Below are positions 1-10,609 of a DNA stretch of 64,000 nucleotides, in pieces (the stretch's first letter is position 1; each line of letters begins with the position of its first letter). The DNA comes from Hansfordia pulvinata (Eukaryota; Ascomycota; Sordariomycetes; Xylariales). Position numbers and translations under genes: made by a program. The notes beneath the pieces were generated by a model, which was not told the DNA's origin, did no database searches, and worked only from the letters and a program-made list of their open reading frames with translations. The stretch covers positions 2,170,001 through 2,234,000 of the forward strand of contig BJKQ01000005.1 of assembly GCA_006538405.1 (NCBI GenBank). Direction: 5' to 3'.

Positions 1-731
1 GCCGCGTCGGGTTTGGCGTGGACCCCGAGCGGGTTCTGCCCGTCGAGGTCGCCGTCTTCGTCGTCCGAGTCCCAAGCCCGGTTGTGGTTGTGCGAGTGGC
101 CGGCGCCGCGGGTGGTCAGGTAGGATTCGAGAGCAACGACGACGAGCGCGGAGACCATGGCGATGAGGCCAGGCATGGGCTTGTAGCCCTCGCTGAAGAC
201 ATAGGGGAGGCAGGGGTCGGTCAGGGAGCTGAAGGCCGTCGGCAGCAAGTGGACAAAGGCGGTGGCGATGAGCACGCCAGTGCCGAAGTGTTGGCTGAGG
301 AAGACGAGGTATCGCGTGCGACGGCCATTGGAGGCGCGGCGGGAGACGAGGGGGAATCCGCAAGCTGGAGCCGGTCAGTCAGTGAGCCCCGTGCGGTCGG
401 GCTTGCGCCGGGGCGCCTGCATCGAGAGCCGGCGGGCAGGCGGACGGGTGAACCAACATACCGACGGTGCTGAGAAAGAGGATGAGAAAGAGCGCAAAGA
501 CGTGGAGGGGCGTATCGTAGGCACCTCGCTTCTGAGAGCCGCAGACGGGCTTCTCGTCGGCTGGGGCGGCGTCCTGTCGGCGGGCGAGCTCGGCGACTAG
601 CCAGTCGGTGGGCACAGAGGACCAGCGGGCGGCTGTTCGGGGTCAGTGTCAGCCGGGGCGCGTCTCAGGTCAAGGGAGGAGGTGATGAATGTACCGAGAT
701 CCCGGGCGACATCCGCAGGGTGCGAGTCCAT
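1..731 (-). CDS. ZIP-family zinc/iron transporter, 3' part cut by window edge
   Basis: Membrane importer of Zn2+ or Fe2+ (ZIP family). Read on the minus strand, three exons fit: 731-695, 632-462 and 364-1, with GT-AG introns 694-633 and 461-365. The second junction restores the family pattern STVACGFPLVSRR. TM1 (LHVFALFLILFLSTV) is followed by TM2/3 with the metal-binding signature HLLPTAFSSL and a His-rich cytosolic loop (GHSHNHN) after TM3. The remaining TM helices, expected to carry the HxxxE site, lie beyond base 1. The first exon is inferred: the frame of exon 2 has a stop (643-645) just upstream and no ATG of its own, and splicing from ATG 731 gives a short soluble N-terminus. That start is the weakest part; family membership is strong. 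The metal specificity cannot be told. Confidence 0.85.
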
Positions 732-2573
732 AGCAGGTGGCGTTGGAGGGAGGACAAGGCGAGTTCGCGGCCGGGGCACACGAGACGACGAGACGCGAAG
801 GTGGTGTTGGTGGTGACGGTGTGTGGGCAGCGCGCGACAGAGGCTCGAGCGCAACAGTTGGGCAAAGGCCGTGACGAGACGAGCGCCACCGATTTAGACT
901 CTGGGGCTGGCGGTCATGGTGGTGTCTTTGGTGTCCGAGGGGTCCGGTTCCGGCCAAGGTGGCGTCGTTTGTGAGTGGTGGCTGTAGGTCGTGGCCGGCT
1001 GGCTGGCTGGCTGGCTGTCGAACTGCTGGTCCACCGGCCTACTTCAGTCTGGGAGCAAAGACGGCCGGGTCGGTCGGCGTCGGCGCTGGGGAGGCCTTGT
1101 TGGTGGTGATGTTGGCGGTAGCGGTGGTGGTGGTGGTGGTGGCAGTGGGTGGGAGGGAGCAGCAGGTGCGGATGTCAGTCCAACAATCAAGTTGGAACAT
1201 CCCGACGGGAGCCTGGGTGGCATCGTGTCCAGTACGGCGACGGCGACTCGCCAAGAGGTACCTGGCATCAGGGTGCCCCTAAATTATAGGTCGTGACAGT
1301 GGCGGTGGCGGGGTCTTAGTGGGCTCGCACCGGAAAAGGCCCCTGCAATGCCGAGACCCTACGAGCACCTAAACCTTCCATACTCGCAACCTTAGTCGCT
1401 GGGCTCCATGGAAGCGCAGGCCCCGGTTCTATTATTACCGCGGAGCCTCACTCGCGTTGGATCCAACTCGAGCATGGGAACACTGAAGTCAGCAATGACA
1501 AGCCCGCGGGAGGCGTGAGGCGACCGCCCCGTCTGTCGGGCTTCTGCGTATCACCACCCACATACATGTACCTACCCATGGATGTGCCTTCCAATTACCT
1601 AGCCTAAAGTGACCTACGCGTACACCAGGACTACCCAGCTGGAAATACATCCATTCTGTCTACACCAAAACCACAATTGCGAGACCAAAGGTCCAAGAAG
1701 AACAACTCAATCGCGAGTCCTCAGGTGGGTATAGAACGAGCGCGAATGATCAACCCCAAAGCCAGGGGCAGTTGCGGAGTCGTGTGGCCGACAGGTTCTC
1801 TGCAGGTCAGTGCTCCCACCCCATCGTGGCTTCAGTGGCCTCAAGATGGTACATGGAGGTAGGCAGCTGCATGCCGCCCTGGACAGAAGCCCATGACCAA
1901 ACCCCTTAAGCACGCACATCTAGCTTTAAATCATTGGAGGGCACTGAAATAAGGGTCCTGGCTAAAAGAAAATGGGAAACGTCCACCAGCAGTAGGATGA
2001 TGTCCACAGCCAAGCTCTCCCATCACATGCCAAATGTCTTAGGTGACCAACAGGACTTGGACCAACAGAGTGACGACTTGGTCTACTCGAATGTCTTTGG
2101 ACTTCTTTACCGTAAACGCGGCGACGTTCCGTCCCGTCGTGTCGTGCTGATATACGATGGTGATCTGCAGTACTGAGTGGAGGGTCTCCGTTGGGAATTG
2201 TCTTGTACCAAGTGCGAGGCCGTGGGGGTGTCTTTGAGGCGACTCAGATGCGCATAGGTACCTGTCTCCCTGCACTTACCTCATCAATGTAAAGCGAGAT
2301 TGCTGTCTCATCATGTTGAGGCAGGTTCATGTACGTGCATATCACACTGACATGAGACCAGACACCTCATTGAATGTATCGTACCGCGCCAGGCCATACT
2401 GCTTTGGATAATAAATATTCATTATACCGTCACTTCGTCATTGCGGTGACGGCAGACTGGGGGTATGTGCCGTTCCAAGTTATTTGGTTCCCTTTTCCCA
2501 TCTTTTCTATGCCTTTTCCTTTTCCCTTGTCTGCTCCCTGTCTCGTCTGGACCTCCATCTCGACACAGCGCGC
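732..2573. other. Intergenic, no gene seen
   Basis: Region between the start of the ZIP gene and the 3' end of the MFS gene. It holds GGT-rich simple sequence near 1116-1145 and a few TACCTA-type words near 1570. The open frames here are short, overlap in both directions and resemble no family. Confidence 0.6.
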
Positions 2574-4412
2574 CTACTTCTGCCGCGAGCCCAGCTTCCT
2601 CAGCCCGTCGGCCGTCCGGCTCACCTCCCTCTGCAGACTCTTGAGCCCCGTCTTGTGCTCCGTGTGCTCTTCGCTGAGCTTCTTCTGCCCGACCCATGGC
2701 GCCAGGAAGACGCCCACTCCGGCAAACGCCGTGTACATGATGAACATGTTGCGCAGGCTCAGCCAGTACGCCGTCTTGGCCACCTCGCCCTCGTGGCCCT
2801 GAAGCGCTGCCACCACCGTCACGCTGCCCGCCGCGCTGCCTCCCGACAGCTGGTTCGCGAGCTCCGGGCCCAGCTCCGACAGCAGGTAGGGATACTGGTT
2901 CTGCATCGAGTTCTGGAAGACGACGCCGCCAATGACCACCGAGATGGCCGTCGACAGCTGCCGGATGAACGCAAACGTCGACGTCGCCGACGCCAGGTCG
3001 CGCCCCTCGACCGTGTTCTGGATCGCGATCAGCGGCGACTGGAAGTTGGGGCCCACGCCGACACCCGCCACGATCTGGTAGACAATCATCTTGGCCACGT
3101 TGAGCGTCGGCCCCAGGTCGATCAGCAGACCAAAGCCGACGGCCATGAGCGTCATGCCGAACACGATCGCCCGCTGGTAGTTGCCCGACTTGCGGATGTA
3201 AATGCCCGTCAGCGCCGACAGAATCGACATGGACAGCACGTACGGCAGCAGGTACACACCCGACAGCAGCGACGACACGCCGATGACGCCCTGGTAGTAC
3301 AGCGGCAACCAGTAGCTGGCCGACATGAAGACAATGGCGTGGCAGAAGCACACCGAGTACGCGAAGAGCCGCGCCCGGTTGCGGAACAGGCGCAGCGGGA
3401 TCACGGGGTACTTGGCGACCCGCGCCTCCACGAGGAGGAACAGGCCAATGGTCACCGCGCCAAACACAATCAAGCACACAGTCGTCGCCGAGCCCCAGGG
3501 GAACGTGATGCCGCCAAACTCGAGGCCGAAGAGGAACATGAGGGTGCCGCCAACGGCCAGGATGCTGCCGAGCCAGTCGACGGCCATCAGACCCTCGCGC
3601 ATGGGCGTCTTGGGGTTGTGCAGGCGGAGGACGAAAATGAGGACGGCGAAGGCGACGCCGCAGATGGGCAGGTTGAGCCAGAAGCACCAGCGCCAGGTGG
3701 CGCGGGTGGTGAAGGCGCCGCCGATGACGGGGCCGATGGCCGACGCCAGCGCCCACACGAAGCCGATGATGCCGTAGTAGATGCCGCGCTCGCGCGGCGA
3801 GAAGAGGTCGGCGATGCAGATGTTGACGAGGACCACGATGCCGCCGCCGCCGACGCCCTGCACGGCGCGGGAGCCGATCAGCATGCCCATGTTGATGCTG
3901 AAGCCGCACAGGATGGACCCGATCCAGAAGACGGCCACGGCCGCCAGCATGACGGGCTTGCGGCCCCAGATGTCGCTGATCTTGCCCCACGACGGCACCG
4001 TCGCGGCGTTGCCCAGCAGAAACGCGCTTCCCACCCACGTGTAGCCCGCCGGCGACTGGAACTCCTCGGCGATGGTCGGGACCGCCGTGGTGATGATGGT
4101 CGTGTCGAGCGCGGCGAGGAACAGGGCCGAGCACAGCGACGCCATGATGAGATACGTCTCGACCTTGGTCCGCGCGGGGGGGCCGTCGCCGCTCTGGGCC
4201 GGTGCGGGGGCGCCGTCATCACTGTCGCCGGGCGCTGTGGCGGCGTCTTCTGGTGCTGTCGATAGGCCCTTCTCCGGGTCGCTTGCTTTGATGCCCACTC
4301 CGTCCTCGTTGGCGCTGCTGGCTGAGTTGCTGCGGTCGATGGTGCTGCCAGGGGTGGTTTGCGAATCCTTGGCGGCGCCGTTCGCCGCGGCGGCCGCACT
4401 TTCGTGTGCCAT
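2574..4412 (-). CDS. DHA2-type (14-TM) MFS multidrug efflux transporter
   Basis: Proton-coupled plasma-membrane exporter of toxic or self-made small molecules, by family. Intronless, 612 residues, within the normal size for the DHA2 group. A disordered, acidic N-terminus of about 85 residues precedes TM1, which carries motif D1 (LDTTIITTAVP, about 102-112). Motif A (GKISDIWGRK, about 143-152) follows in loop 2-3. Motif C (GPVIGGAF) lies in TM5. Further hydrophobic segments run to a charged C-terminal tail. The ATG at 4412 is the first in frame and has a TATA-like box about 210 bases upstream. Neighbours are a ZIP transporter and an unknown protein on the same strand, with a P450 about 4 kb away. 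The substrate cannot be deduced. Confidence 0.93.
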   Translation of the reverse strand: MAHESAAAAANGAAKDSQTTPGSTIDRSNSASSANEDGVGIKASDPEKGLSTAPEDAATAPGDSDDGAPAPAQSGDGPPARTKVETYLIMASLCSALFLAALDTTIITTAVPTIAEEFQSPAGYTWVGSAFLLGNAATVPSWGKISDIWGRKPVMLAAVAVFWIGSILCGFSINMGMLIGSRAVQGVGGGGIVVLVNICIADLFSPRERGIYYGIIGFVWALASAIGPVIGGAFTTRATWRWCFWLNLPICGVAFAVLIFVLRLHNPKTPMREGLMAVDWLGSILAVGGTLMFLFGLEFGGITFPWGSATTVCLIVFGAVTIGLFLLVEARVAKYPVIPLRLFRNRARLFAYSVCFCHAIVFMSASYWLPLYYQGVIGVSSLLSGVYLLPYVLSMSILSALTGIYIRKSGNYQRAIVFGMTLMAVGFGLLIDLGPTLNVAKMIVYQIVAGVGVGPNFQSPLIAIQNTVEGRDLASATSTFAFIRQLSTAISVVIGGVVFQNSMQNQYPYLLSELGPELANQLSGGSAAGSVTVVAALQGHEGEVAKTAYWLSLRNMFIMYTAFAGVGVFLAPWVGQKKLSEEHTEHKTGLKSLQREVSRTADGLRKLGSRQK

Positions 4413-6427
4413 CTCTGCTGGCGGCGTTTCTCTCCTCCGCGGTTATGGTGTCTGGTCCGACCCTGGGGTGTGTTTGGGACGTTTGTTGGACCAGCTGTGG
4501 TTGTCGTTGTTGCTCTGCTTCGGCTTTCTTTCACTCTCTGGCTTGGCAGTCAAGCCTGGAAACAAAGGAGCAAATGCAAACAGGCCCCGGACTACGGCGC
4601 CAGGGGCAGGATAGCGGCGGCCTTTATACCGGCGGTCGGGACTTGAGGCCGATGCCTGCAGCGTTCGTTTGATTGCTGCTGCTGCTGCTGTTGCTCCGCA
4701 CGAGTAGTGTGCGGTCACAGTCAAGCCCGGTGTTAGCAGGCACTCTCGCGCGCAGCCAAGCGAATTTTTCGTTGGTCGGTGCTCGGTGGTGGCCTTGACG
4801 CTCGCTCGGAGACAAGAGTGGCCGTACGCCGACGAACGCGAAATTGGGGGGAGCATAGCTCCGACCAGCGGACCAGGGTGGTGCGGGTAATCGCATCCTC
4901 AACGTCGCCCGCCGATTTGATGGACTCGTCACCACTAGCCCCACGTGGCGACAGGACGGGGTGGAACTTTGGACGCGTCTGTTGGATCTGCCAATCCATC
5001 ACGTCCAAGGCCGGCCAGCACAAGTGCTCGTACGCTATGCCTTGCGGGGTGATTGGTTGAGGAAAGGGGAGGCGACTACAAGCGTCGACGACGATGGCAG
5101 CGCCCGAGCAGATGCCTCAAGCAGCGGCTCACTACCTCCGAAGCTCTTGCCCTACCTACTTTAGCCAGGCTTTACAGCGGCCATACGAGCCGATGCAACG
5201 CCACGCGATGCAGGAATTTGGCACCACACGTTCCAGGGGCAGAGTTGCGCAAACAGGCGTCGCGGGGCGAGGCGCCTCGGCGATTACACAACAAGCTCCG
5301 ACGCTATACGGAGCAGAGCATACGCCCAAGGCTCTCTCTCTTCCACTCTCGCTCTCTCTACTCTGCCCAATCTCTCCATTCGATCTCTCCATTCGATCTC
5401 TCTGCTCGGCACTCGGCGATGTCGCCGTCGACGCGAATGTGGACTGTTCGTGGGAACGCAGGCGCCCAACCTGCTGCAGATTAATAATATAAGACAAAGC
5501 CACGCGGGCGAGTTGCCAAAGTGGGCGGGTTTACGACTGGTGACCTACGAGTATTCCCCATGAAACGAAAGGGGTCCGGCGCACGACTGCAGACACCAGC
5601 ACTCGTGGCTGGGGCCATACGAGCAGTCCGCAATGTCACGACGATTCATCAGCCCTGCCGGCCTTTGCAAGCATCATCACACAGGTCCCTGGATCCTGGC
5701 GACCAGGGGCAGCGAAGCTGATGAGTCTGACGCCGACATTTTCGCACTTCGGACAAGTTAGGTGTGCCGAACGCGAGTGGCGCGAGTACTCGTACGAGCC
5801 CATGGGCTGTGACCACTCTTATTACTAAATCATCAGCTCTGTCATACCCGTCCGAGTAGTCTTTGCTCTTTTGTTAATGAAGATACCATTCCCGGTGCCA
5901 AGACGCCATCTTCGGTTTTGTGTCTGTTAGCCTCGGCTGTGTGGTTCTAGTTCGCCATACGAGTACATACATACTCGTAGGAGCACGTTGCTCTCAGCGC
6001 GTGCCTCTTCTTCGTCCACCCCGCGCATACTCGTTCGTACACACAGGCAGAGATTGCAGAAGGTGTATTACACATCAATGCTGACTGATTCTCAGATGGC
6101 CGAGACCACGAGCCCGACGCACACGAGATATCCAACCCAAACGCCATCCAGGCCTCAAAGTGGGGAGCAGCGCGCGTTCGGATCGCCCACTTTGCATCAG
6201 TACGAGTCGCCAGTCCGATGAGCCACTTCTGATTTCACTAACTAAGTTAGTCTAGGTTATCAACTATCTGACTAGTTGACTCCGCGACCAACTCGCGTCT
6301 CGTTGACCGCGATGAAATCACCCGCCCGGGCACGTGCCGGACTAGAACACGCCCCTTTTCTCCATCCGCGTCTGTCACCACCAACATACTCTTACGAGTA
6401 TCCGTACTCGTAACCCTGATGGTCAAG
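4413..6427. other. Intergenic, 2 kb, with five TACGAGTA-family words
   Basis: Contains the MFS promoter at its left end and five copies of TACGAGTA or its complement at 5787, 5958, 5972, 6393 and 6405. A CT-rich stretch with a direct repeat of CATTCGATCTCTC lies near 5380-5400. No credible gene. Confidence 0.55.
4623..4628 (-). promoter_or_regulatory. Candidate TATA box of the MFS gene
   Basis: TATAAA on the minus strand, about 210 bases upstream of the MFS ATG at 4412. Sequence and spacing fit a core promoter; there is no expression evidence. Confidence 0.4.
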
Positions 6428-7148
6428 TTAGCGCCCGCCTGCCAAGGAGAGCCTCAACCGACCGACCAGGGACGACCTCGCCTTGACAAGGCGCAGGTGC
6501 TCTAGGTGCAGGTACATGAGGGCGTGGAACAGCACCCAGAATCCGTCCTCGTCGCTGGCCTGCTTGATCCAGAATAGCAGGTGGTCGTTCCGGGTCGGCT
6601 GTCGAATCTCCCGCATCACCTGCGCCAGGAACCGGGCGTAGCATCCGTTAACCGTCCGTCCCTGCTCCGTCGGCGCTGCCGTGTCCTCGGCGCCCTCTCC
6701 GTCATGCCGCCGTGTCGTGGGTTGTCCGTCAGCGTCGTTGTCACCATCGCCATCGCCGCCGCCGCCGCGCTCGAGGTGAACGGTCTTCATGGTCTTGTCC
6801 CAGTCGCCGATCGGGCCGAGACTGGACCCTGGGCCGGAGCCGGGGAGGACCATCTTCCATCCTGTCCCCTCTTGCGTCGTGGGCGGCGGCGGCGCGGCGG
6901 GGCACGACTCGACGAACCGCCGAAACTCGTCGCGGACGAACCAGTGCCGGAACACGCTCTGGGCGCGCTGCGTAGCCAGCAGGCCGGTGCTCAGGCCGAA
7001 CAGAGGCGCCAGCTCGGCGGCCGCCTTGTCGTGGTCCGCGAGCCCCATGGCCGCAACGGCGCGGACATGGGCGGCTGCCGCTGCCGCGTCCTTGGCCGAG
7101 ACGCGGCAGTGGAGCTGCTGCGTCTTGGGTTTCATCGGCTTCCCTTTG

Positions 7149-7184
<36 letters not shown>

Positions 7185-7321
7185 GCCGCGTGGCCGTGGC
7201 CGTGGTGGTAATGGTGGCGATGGTGGCTGGCAGAAGAGGAGGAAGGGCAAGGGCCCCGGTTGCCGTCGCCGGTGCTGCTGTTGCTCGGCCCCGCCCCTGC
7301 GTCTCGTGATGGTCCATCCAT
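6428..7321 (-). CDS. Hypothetical protein with poly-Gln and His-rich tracts
   Basis: Function not recognised. From ATG 7321 the product is 297 residues. A low-complexity N-terminus (Ser-rich, then HHRHHYHHGHGH, then about ten Gln from a CTG run at 7151-7180) leads into a conserved-looking Ala-rich segment (VSAKDAAAAAAHVRAVAAMG, FRHWFVRDEFRRFV). A Gly/Asp linker follows, then a helical C-terminus (CYARFLAQVMREI, DEDGFWVLFHALMYLHL). The first in-frame ATG is 7405, but a TATAAA element at 7415-7420 lies only about 10 bases before it and about 95 before 7321, so I chose 7321. No signal peptide or membrane helix is evident. It sits between the MFS and P450 genes and is transcribed away from the P450. 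Confidence 0.55.
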
Positions 7322-7414
7322 ATCGTAGTGTCTTTCCTTGCTCGATGCAACTTGGGTTTCTTCTCTCCAAACTGGTTGGTAAGCTATCCCGGCCAGCCGA
7401 GCCATTCAGGTGGT

Positions 7415-7420
7415 TTTATA
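7415..7420 (-). promoter_or_regulatory. Candidate TATA box of the poly-Gln protein gene
   Basis: TATAAA on the minus strand, about 95 bases before ATG 7321. This spacing argues for the downstream ATG as the real start. Confidence 0.4.
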
Positions 7421-8351
7421 CTGGCTGTCCCAAATGTGCGCCGCTCAAGTTCTTTGGTCCAAGCCGGAAGGCCCTTGTCGGGCTGCTCGTCTTTGGCCAC
7501 ACTCTTCCTCAAAGAGCCATTGTTTTTCCTGAGCGACCGTCGCACAAGGCCGTCTTTCAACCCAGGTAAGCAAACAATGGTCCGGCTAACATCAGCGAGC
7601 GTCAAGGGATGGTATAGCATAGCAACAAACCTCCTGCCTAAGTGCCCATTCAGCTTGCTACTTGGGCAAACATGCGCCTGGCCAAGACGACACACCACCC
7701 GATACCACGCTTTCATACCGAGTAGGCAGAACTTGGCCCTGCAGAGATAAAGGGGAAGAGGACAGAATCGGCACTCGCCCCGTCCGGCATTGATGAGCAC
7801 ATGCCGGGCCGGGGGTGCCAGCACGGTACTTTTGACGGGCTGGGCTGTCGGCGCCGATGCGACCCTGGGATCTGCCGTGGACCGGAAGTCGCACTCCTCG
7901 CCCTTCGCTGCATGCCACGGCAGTCTGCCCTTTTTCACAAGGGAGAGCAGAGGGCGACAGTCCCAGGGTGGGAGGCACATTTAGCCGAACCTCCCCCGCA
8001 GAGGCAGGCAGCCAACGAGGTCGGACGCGAGCAATCAGCGGCGTATCCGTATCGCCATGTTGCTTTCGGCGCCTGTGCCAACGTCCGGGGTGATGGCCGG
8101 CGCTCGAGTGTTTGGCTGGCCGGGTCCGGGGAGCTGCTCCTCTCCATCCCTGTCGTGTCATGCACAATGGTTGGGGCCCTCACGCGCTTTATACTACCCT
8201 CCCCCACGGTCCAAGGCCAACCCCTCTCGACACATTGGTCATCACCGGGTCTTGGCCTGCGTGGAGAACGAGGATATCGCGCGTCTGCCAGGCAGCCCGA
8301 GTAAATGTCCGAGGGGTCCTGTGTTAGGATGTACGAAGGGGGATGGGGGCT

Positions 8352-8358
8352 TATAAAA
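8352..8358 (+). promoter_or_regulatory. Candidate TATA box of the P450 gene
   Basis: TATAAAA, about 235 bases upstream of the P450 ATG, on the same strand and followed by a pyrimidine-rich leader. Confidence 0.45.
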
Positions 8359-8510
8359 GGAGGGCTTAGGTCCTGCCTCCATATGGCGGCCTTGGCAGAG
8401 AGACTCCCAAAGGCGTCGGTCGACCCCTGGATGTGGTCTGCACTATCTATTTCCTGAATCAAGAGGAAAAGAAGCAGTAAAGACACACTTTCATCATCGT
8501 CGTCGCCCCC

Positions 8511-8586
8511 CTATCTCCTTCTCTCTCTGTCTCTCTCTTCCGCTTTTCTCCCCCTCTCTCCCCCTTTTGCTGTTGTCTCCCTCTTG
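8511..8586 (+). promoter_or_regulatory. CT-rich leader before the P450 start
   Basis: About 75 bases made almost wholly of C and T on the coding strand, ending just before the ATG. Such tracts are common near transcription starts of filamentous fungal genes; this role is inferred. Confidence 0.35.
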
Positions 8587-8592
8587 CAAAAC

Positions 8593-10609
8593 ATGTCTTT
8601 CGACACGCAGCGAGTCCTCCTCGGGTACGGCGTGGCGGTGGCCCTCGTGTACGCGCTGGTGGTCGTCGCGCAGCACGCGCTGGGGGCGCTGCGGCCGCGC
8701 AACTACCCTCCGGGCCCGCCGGCGCTGCCCTTCATCGGCAGCGCGCACCACTTCGCGGGGTCCAAGGCGTTCCTGCGGTTCGCCGAGTGGCGGCGGACGT
8801 ACGGCGACGTGATCGGGCTCAAGGTCGGGCGGGGCAACCTGGTGGTGGTCAACAGCGCGGCGGTGGCGCGGGAGCTGTACGAGCGGCGCTGGGCCGTCTA
8901 CTCGGGGCGGCCCGTCAGCGAGTCGGTGCGGGCCGTCATCGGCGCGTCGGGCCACATCGTCGCCGTGCAGAACGACGCGGGCCTGCGCAAGTGGCGCACC
9001 TCGGGCCGCCTGCTCGTCGGCCAGGGCGAGTCGAGCCGCCAGCAGATGCCGTCCCAGGACGCCGCCTCGGCCGCCCTGGTCCAGCGCCTGCTGCGCGACC
9101 CGGCGCGCTTCCTCGCCCACCTGCGCAACTGGAGCCTCGTCGCCCCCCTGCTGGCCATCTGCGGCCTGCGCTCCGGCGACTGGGACGAGGAAGCCGTCGT
9201 CGCCAAGTTCTTCGACACGCAGCGCGCCTGGCTCAAGTTCCTCGAGCCCGGCAACGCGCCCCTCGTCGACCTGTTCCCCGCCCTGCGCTTCGTCCCCGAG
9301 TCCCTCGGCGCGGGGTGGAAGCGCACCGCCCGCGCCGTCCGCGGCAGCCAGCGCGAGTTCTACTACATGCTGCTGGACATGGCCAAGAAGGAGAAGGCCC
9401 GGAACGACGAGGTCCTCGAGGCGAAGAAGAAGAGCAAGAAGAAGAGCAAGAACAAGAAGGGGGCCCCAGCTGCCACGGACGAGAAGAAGAAGCTGGAGAA
9501 GAAGGAGAAGGAGGGTCAACAGCAGCAGCAGCAGCAGCAGAAGGATGATGTGGAGGAGGAGGAGGACGACGACGACGACATCCGCGAGAACGAGTCGCTC
9601 ATGGCGCGGCTTCTGCGCATGCGCGAGGACGAGGCCGCGCAGGGCAAGGCCTTCGACAACAAGAAGCTGTGGAACGACGACGACCTGGCCTTCTTCGGCG
9701 GCAGCTTCCTCGACGGCGCCGTCGACACGACGCACTCGGCCATCCTGGGCTTCGTCAAGGCCCTGGCCGCCCACCCCCATGTCCTCAAGCGCGCCCAGGA
9801 CGAGGTCGACGCCGTGTGCGGCGACAGGGTCCCCGACAACCAGGACCTGCCCAAACTGCCCTACCTCAAGGCGTGCTTTTTCGAGGTGAGTGAGCTCTGG
9901 TGTGGAGGTGTGATGGCAGGTAGAAGAGCGAGAGGAGGAGGAGAAGAAGCTGATTCATCTCTTCCCCCCTATCCCCACCCCTTTTCTGCCTCACTTCCAA
10001 TTACTCTCCATACACTCCGAATCCATCCTCCCGGAACCCCCGCTGACACTAGCCCGCGCACAACCAACGCAGCTCCTCCGCTGGCGGCCGCCGACCCCGA
10101 TGACGCTGCCGCACCGCATGGACGCCGACGACGTGGTGGAGGGCTACTTCCTGCCCAAGGGCACCGTGGTCCTGCAGAACACGTGGGCCATCAACCACGA
10201 CCCGGAGACCCACGACCGCCCCGAGGCCTTCGACCCGGACCGCTACCTGCGCGCCAGCCACGGCACCGTCCTTACCCCGGAGCAGGCCCGGGAGCGGGGG
10301 CGCAAGAGCACGTACATCTTCGGCTCGGGCCGCCGCGCCTGCCCCGGGGACCAGTTCGCCCAGAAGTCCGTCCTCATCGCCGTCTCCAAGATCGTCTGGG
10401 CCCTGGGCGTGTACGCCCCCGAGAGCAGCAGCAGCAACGACGACAAGGAGAAGGACGGCGGCGGTGGCTGCGGGATCGACCTCAGCATCGAGACGGGGTA
10501 CCACGACGGCCTGGTCCAGGCGCCCAACCCGTTCGAGGCCCGCTTCGTCTCCCGAGGCGCCGACCGCGCCGCCCGCATCGACGAGGCCGTCGCTGCCCAC
10601 CCGATCTAG
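8593..10609 (+). CDS. Cytochrome P450 monooxygenase with a charged low-complexity insert
   Basis: Heme-thiolate monooxygenase, membrane-anchored in the ER by an N-terminal helix (about residues 9-32). Two exons, 8593-9885 and 10073-10609, give 609 residues. Splicing assembles the ExxR motif exactly at the junction (E431, LLR 432-434, then WRP). Other hallmarks are the Pro-rich hinge (PPGPP, 39-43), the I-helix (DGAVDTTHS, about 374-382) and the heme loop FGSGRRACPG with Cys 521. Residues of roughly 277-333 form a Lys/Glu/Gln/Asp-rich insert including Q8 and acidic runs, between the G and I helices, which most P450s lack. The ATG at 8593 follows a TATA box and CT leader. No biosynthetic core enzyme lies nearby, so the substrate is unknown. 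Confidence 0.93.

Larger units (their letters stand above)
7322..8592. other. Divergent promoter region between poly-Gln protein and P450
   Basis: Two genes transcribed in opposite directions share this 1.27 kb. It holds a TATA-like box for each and a long pyrimidine tract before the P450. Open frames inside it are patternless and I treat them as non-coding. Confidence 0.55.

Noticed and set aside
2484..4265. 593-codon open frame on the plus strand
   Set aside because: Antisense to the MFS gene. Its composition (Arg/His/Asp/Gln-rich, no domain) is what G+C-rich codon usage produces on the opposite strand.
7384..7980. 198-codon frame upstream of the poly-Gln gene
   Set aside because: Would overlap the TATA box and leader of that gene; no recognisable domain.
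8494..9780. 428-codon open frame on the minus strand
   Set aside because: Antisense shadow of the P450; Leu/Val runs mirror the Lys/Gln/Asp repeat insert.
6712..10609. Secondary-metabolite cluster formed by MFS, unknown protein and P450
   Set aside because: No synthase, terpene cyclase, prenyltransferase or pathway regulator is adjacent; adjacency alone is not enough.
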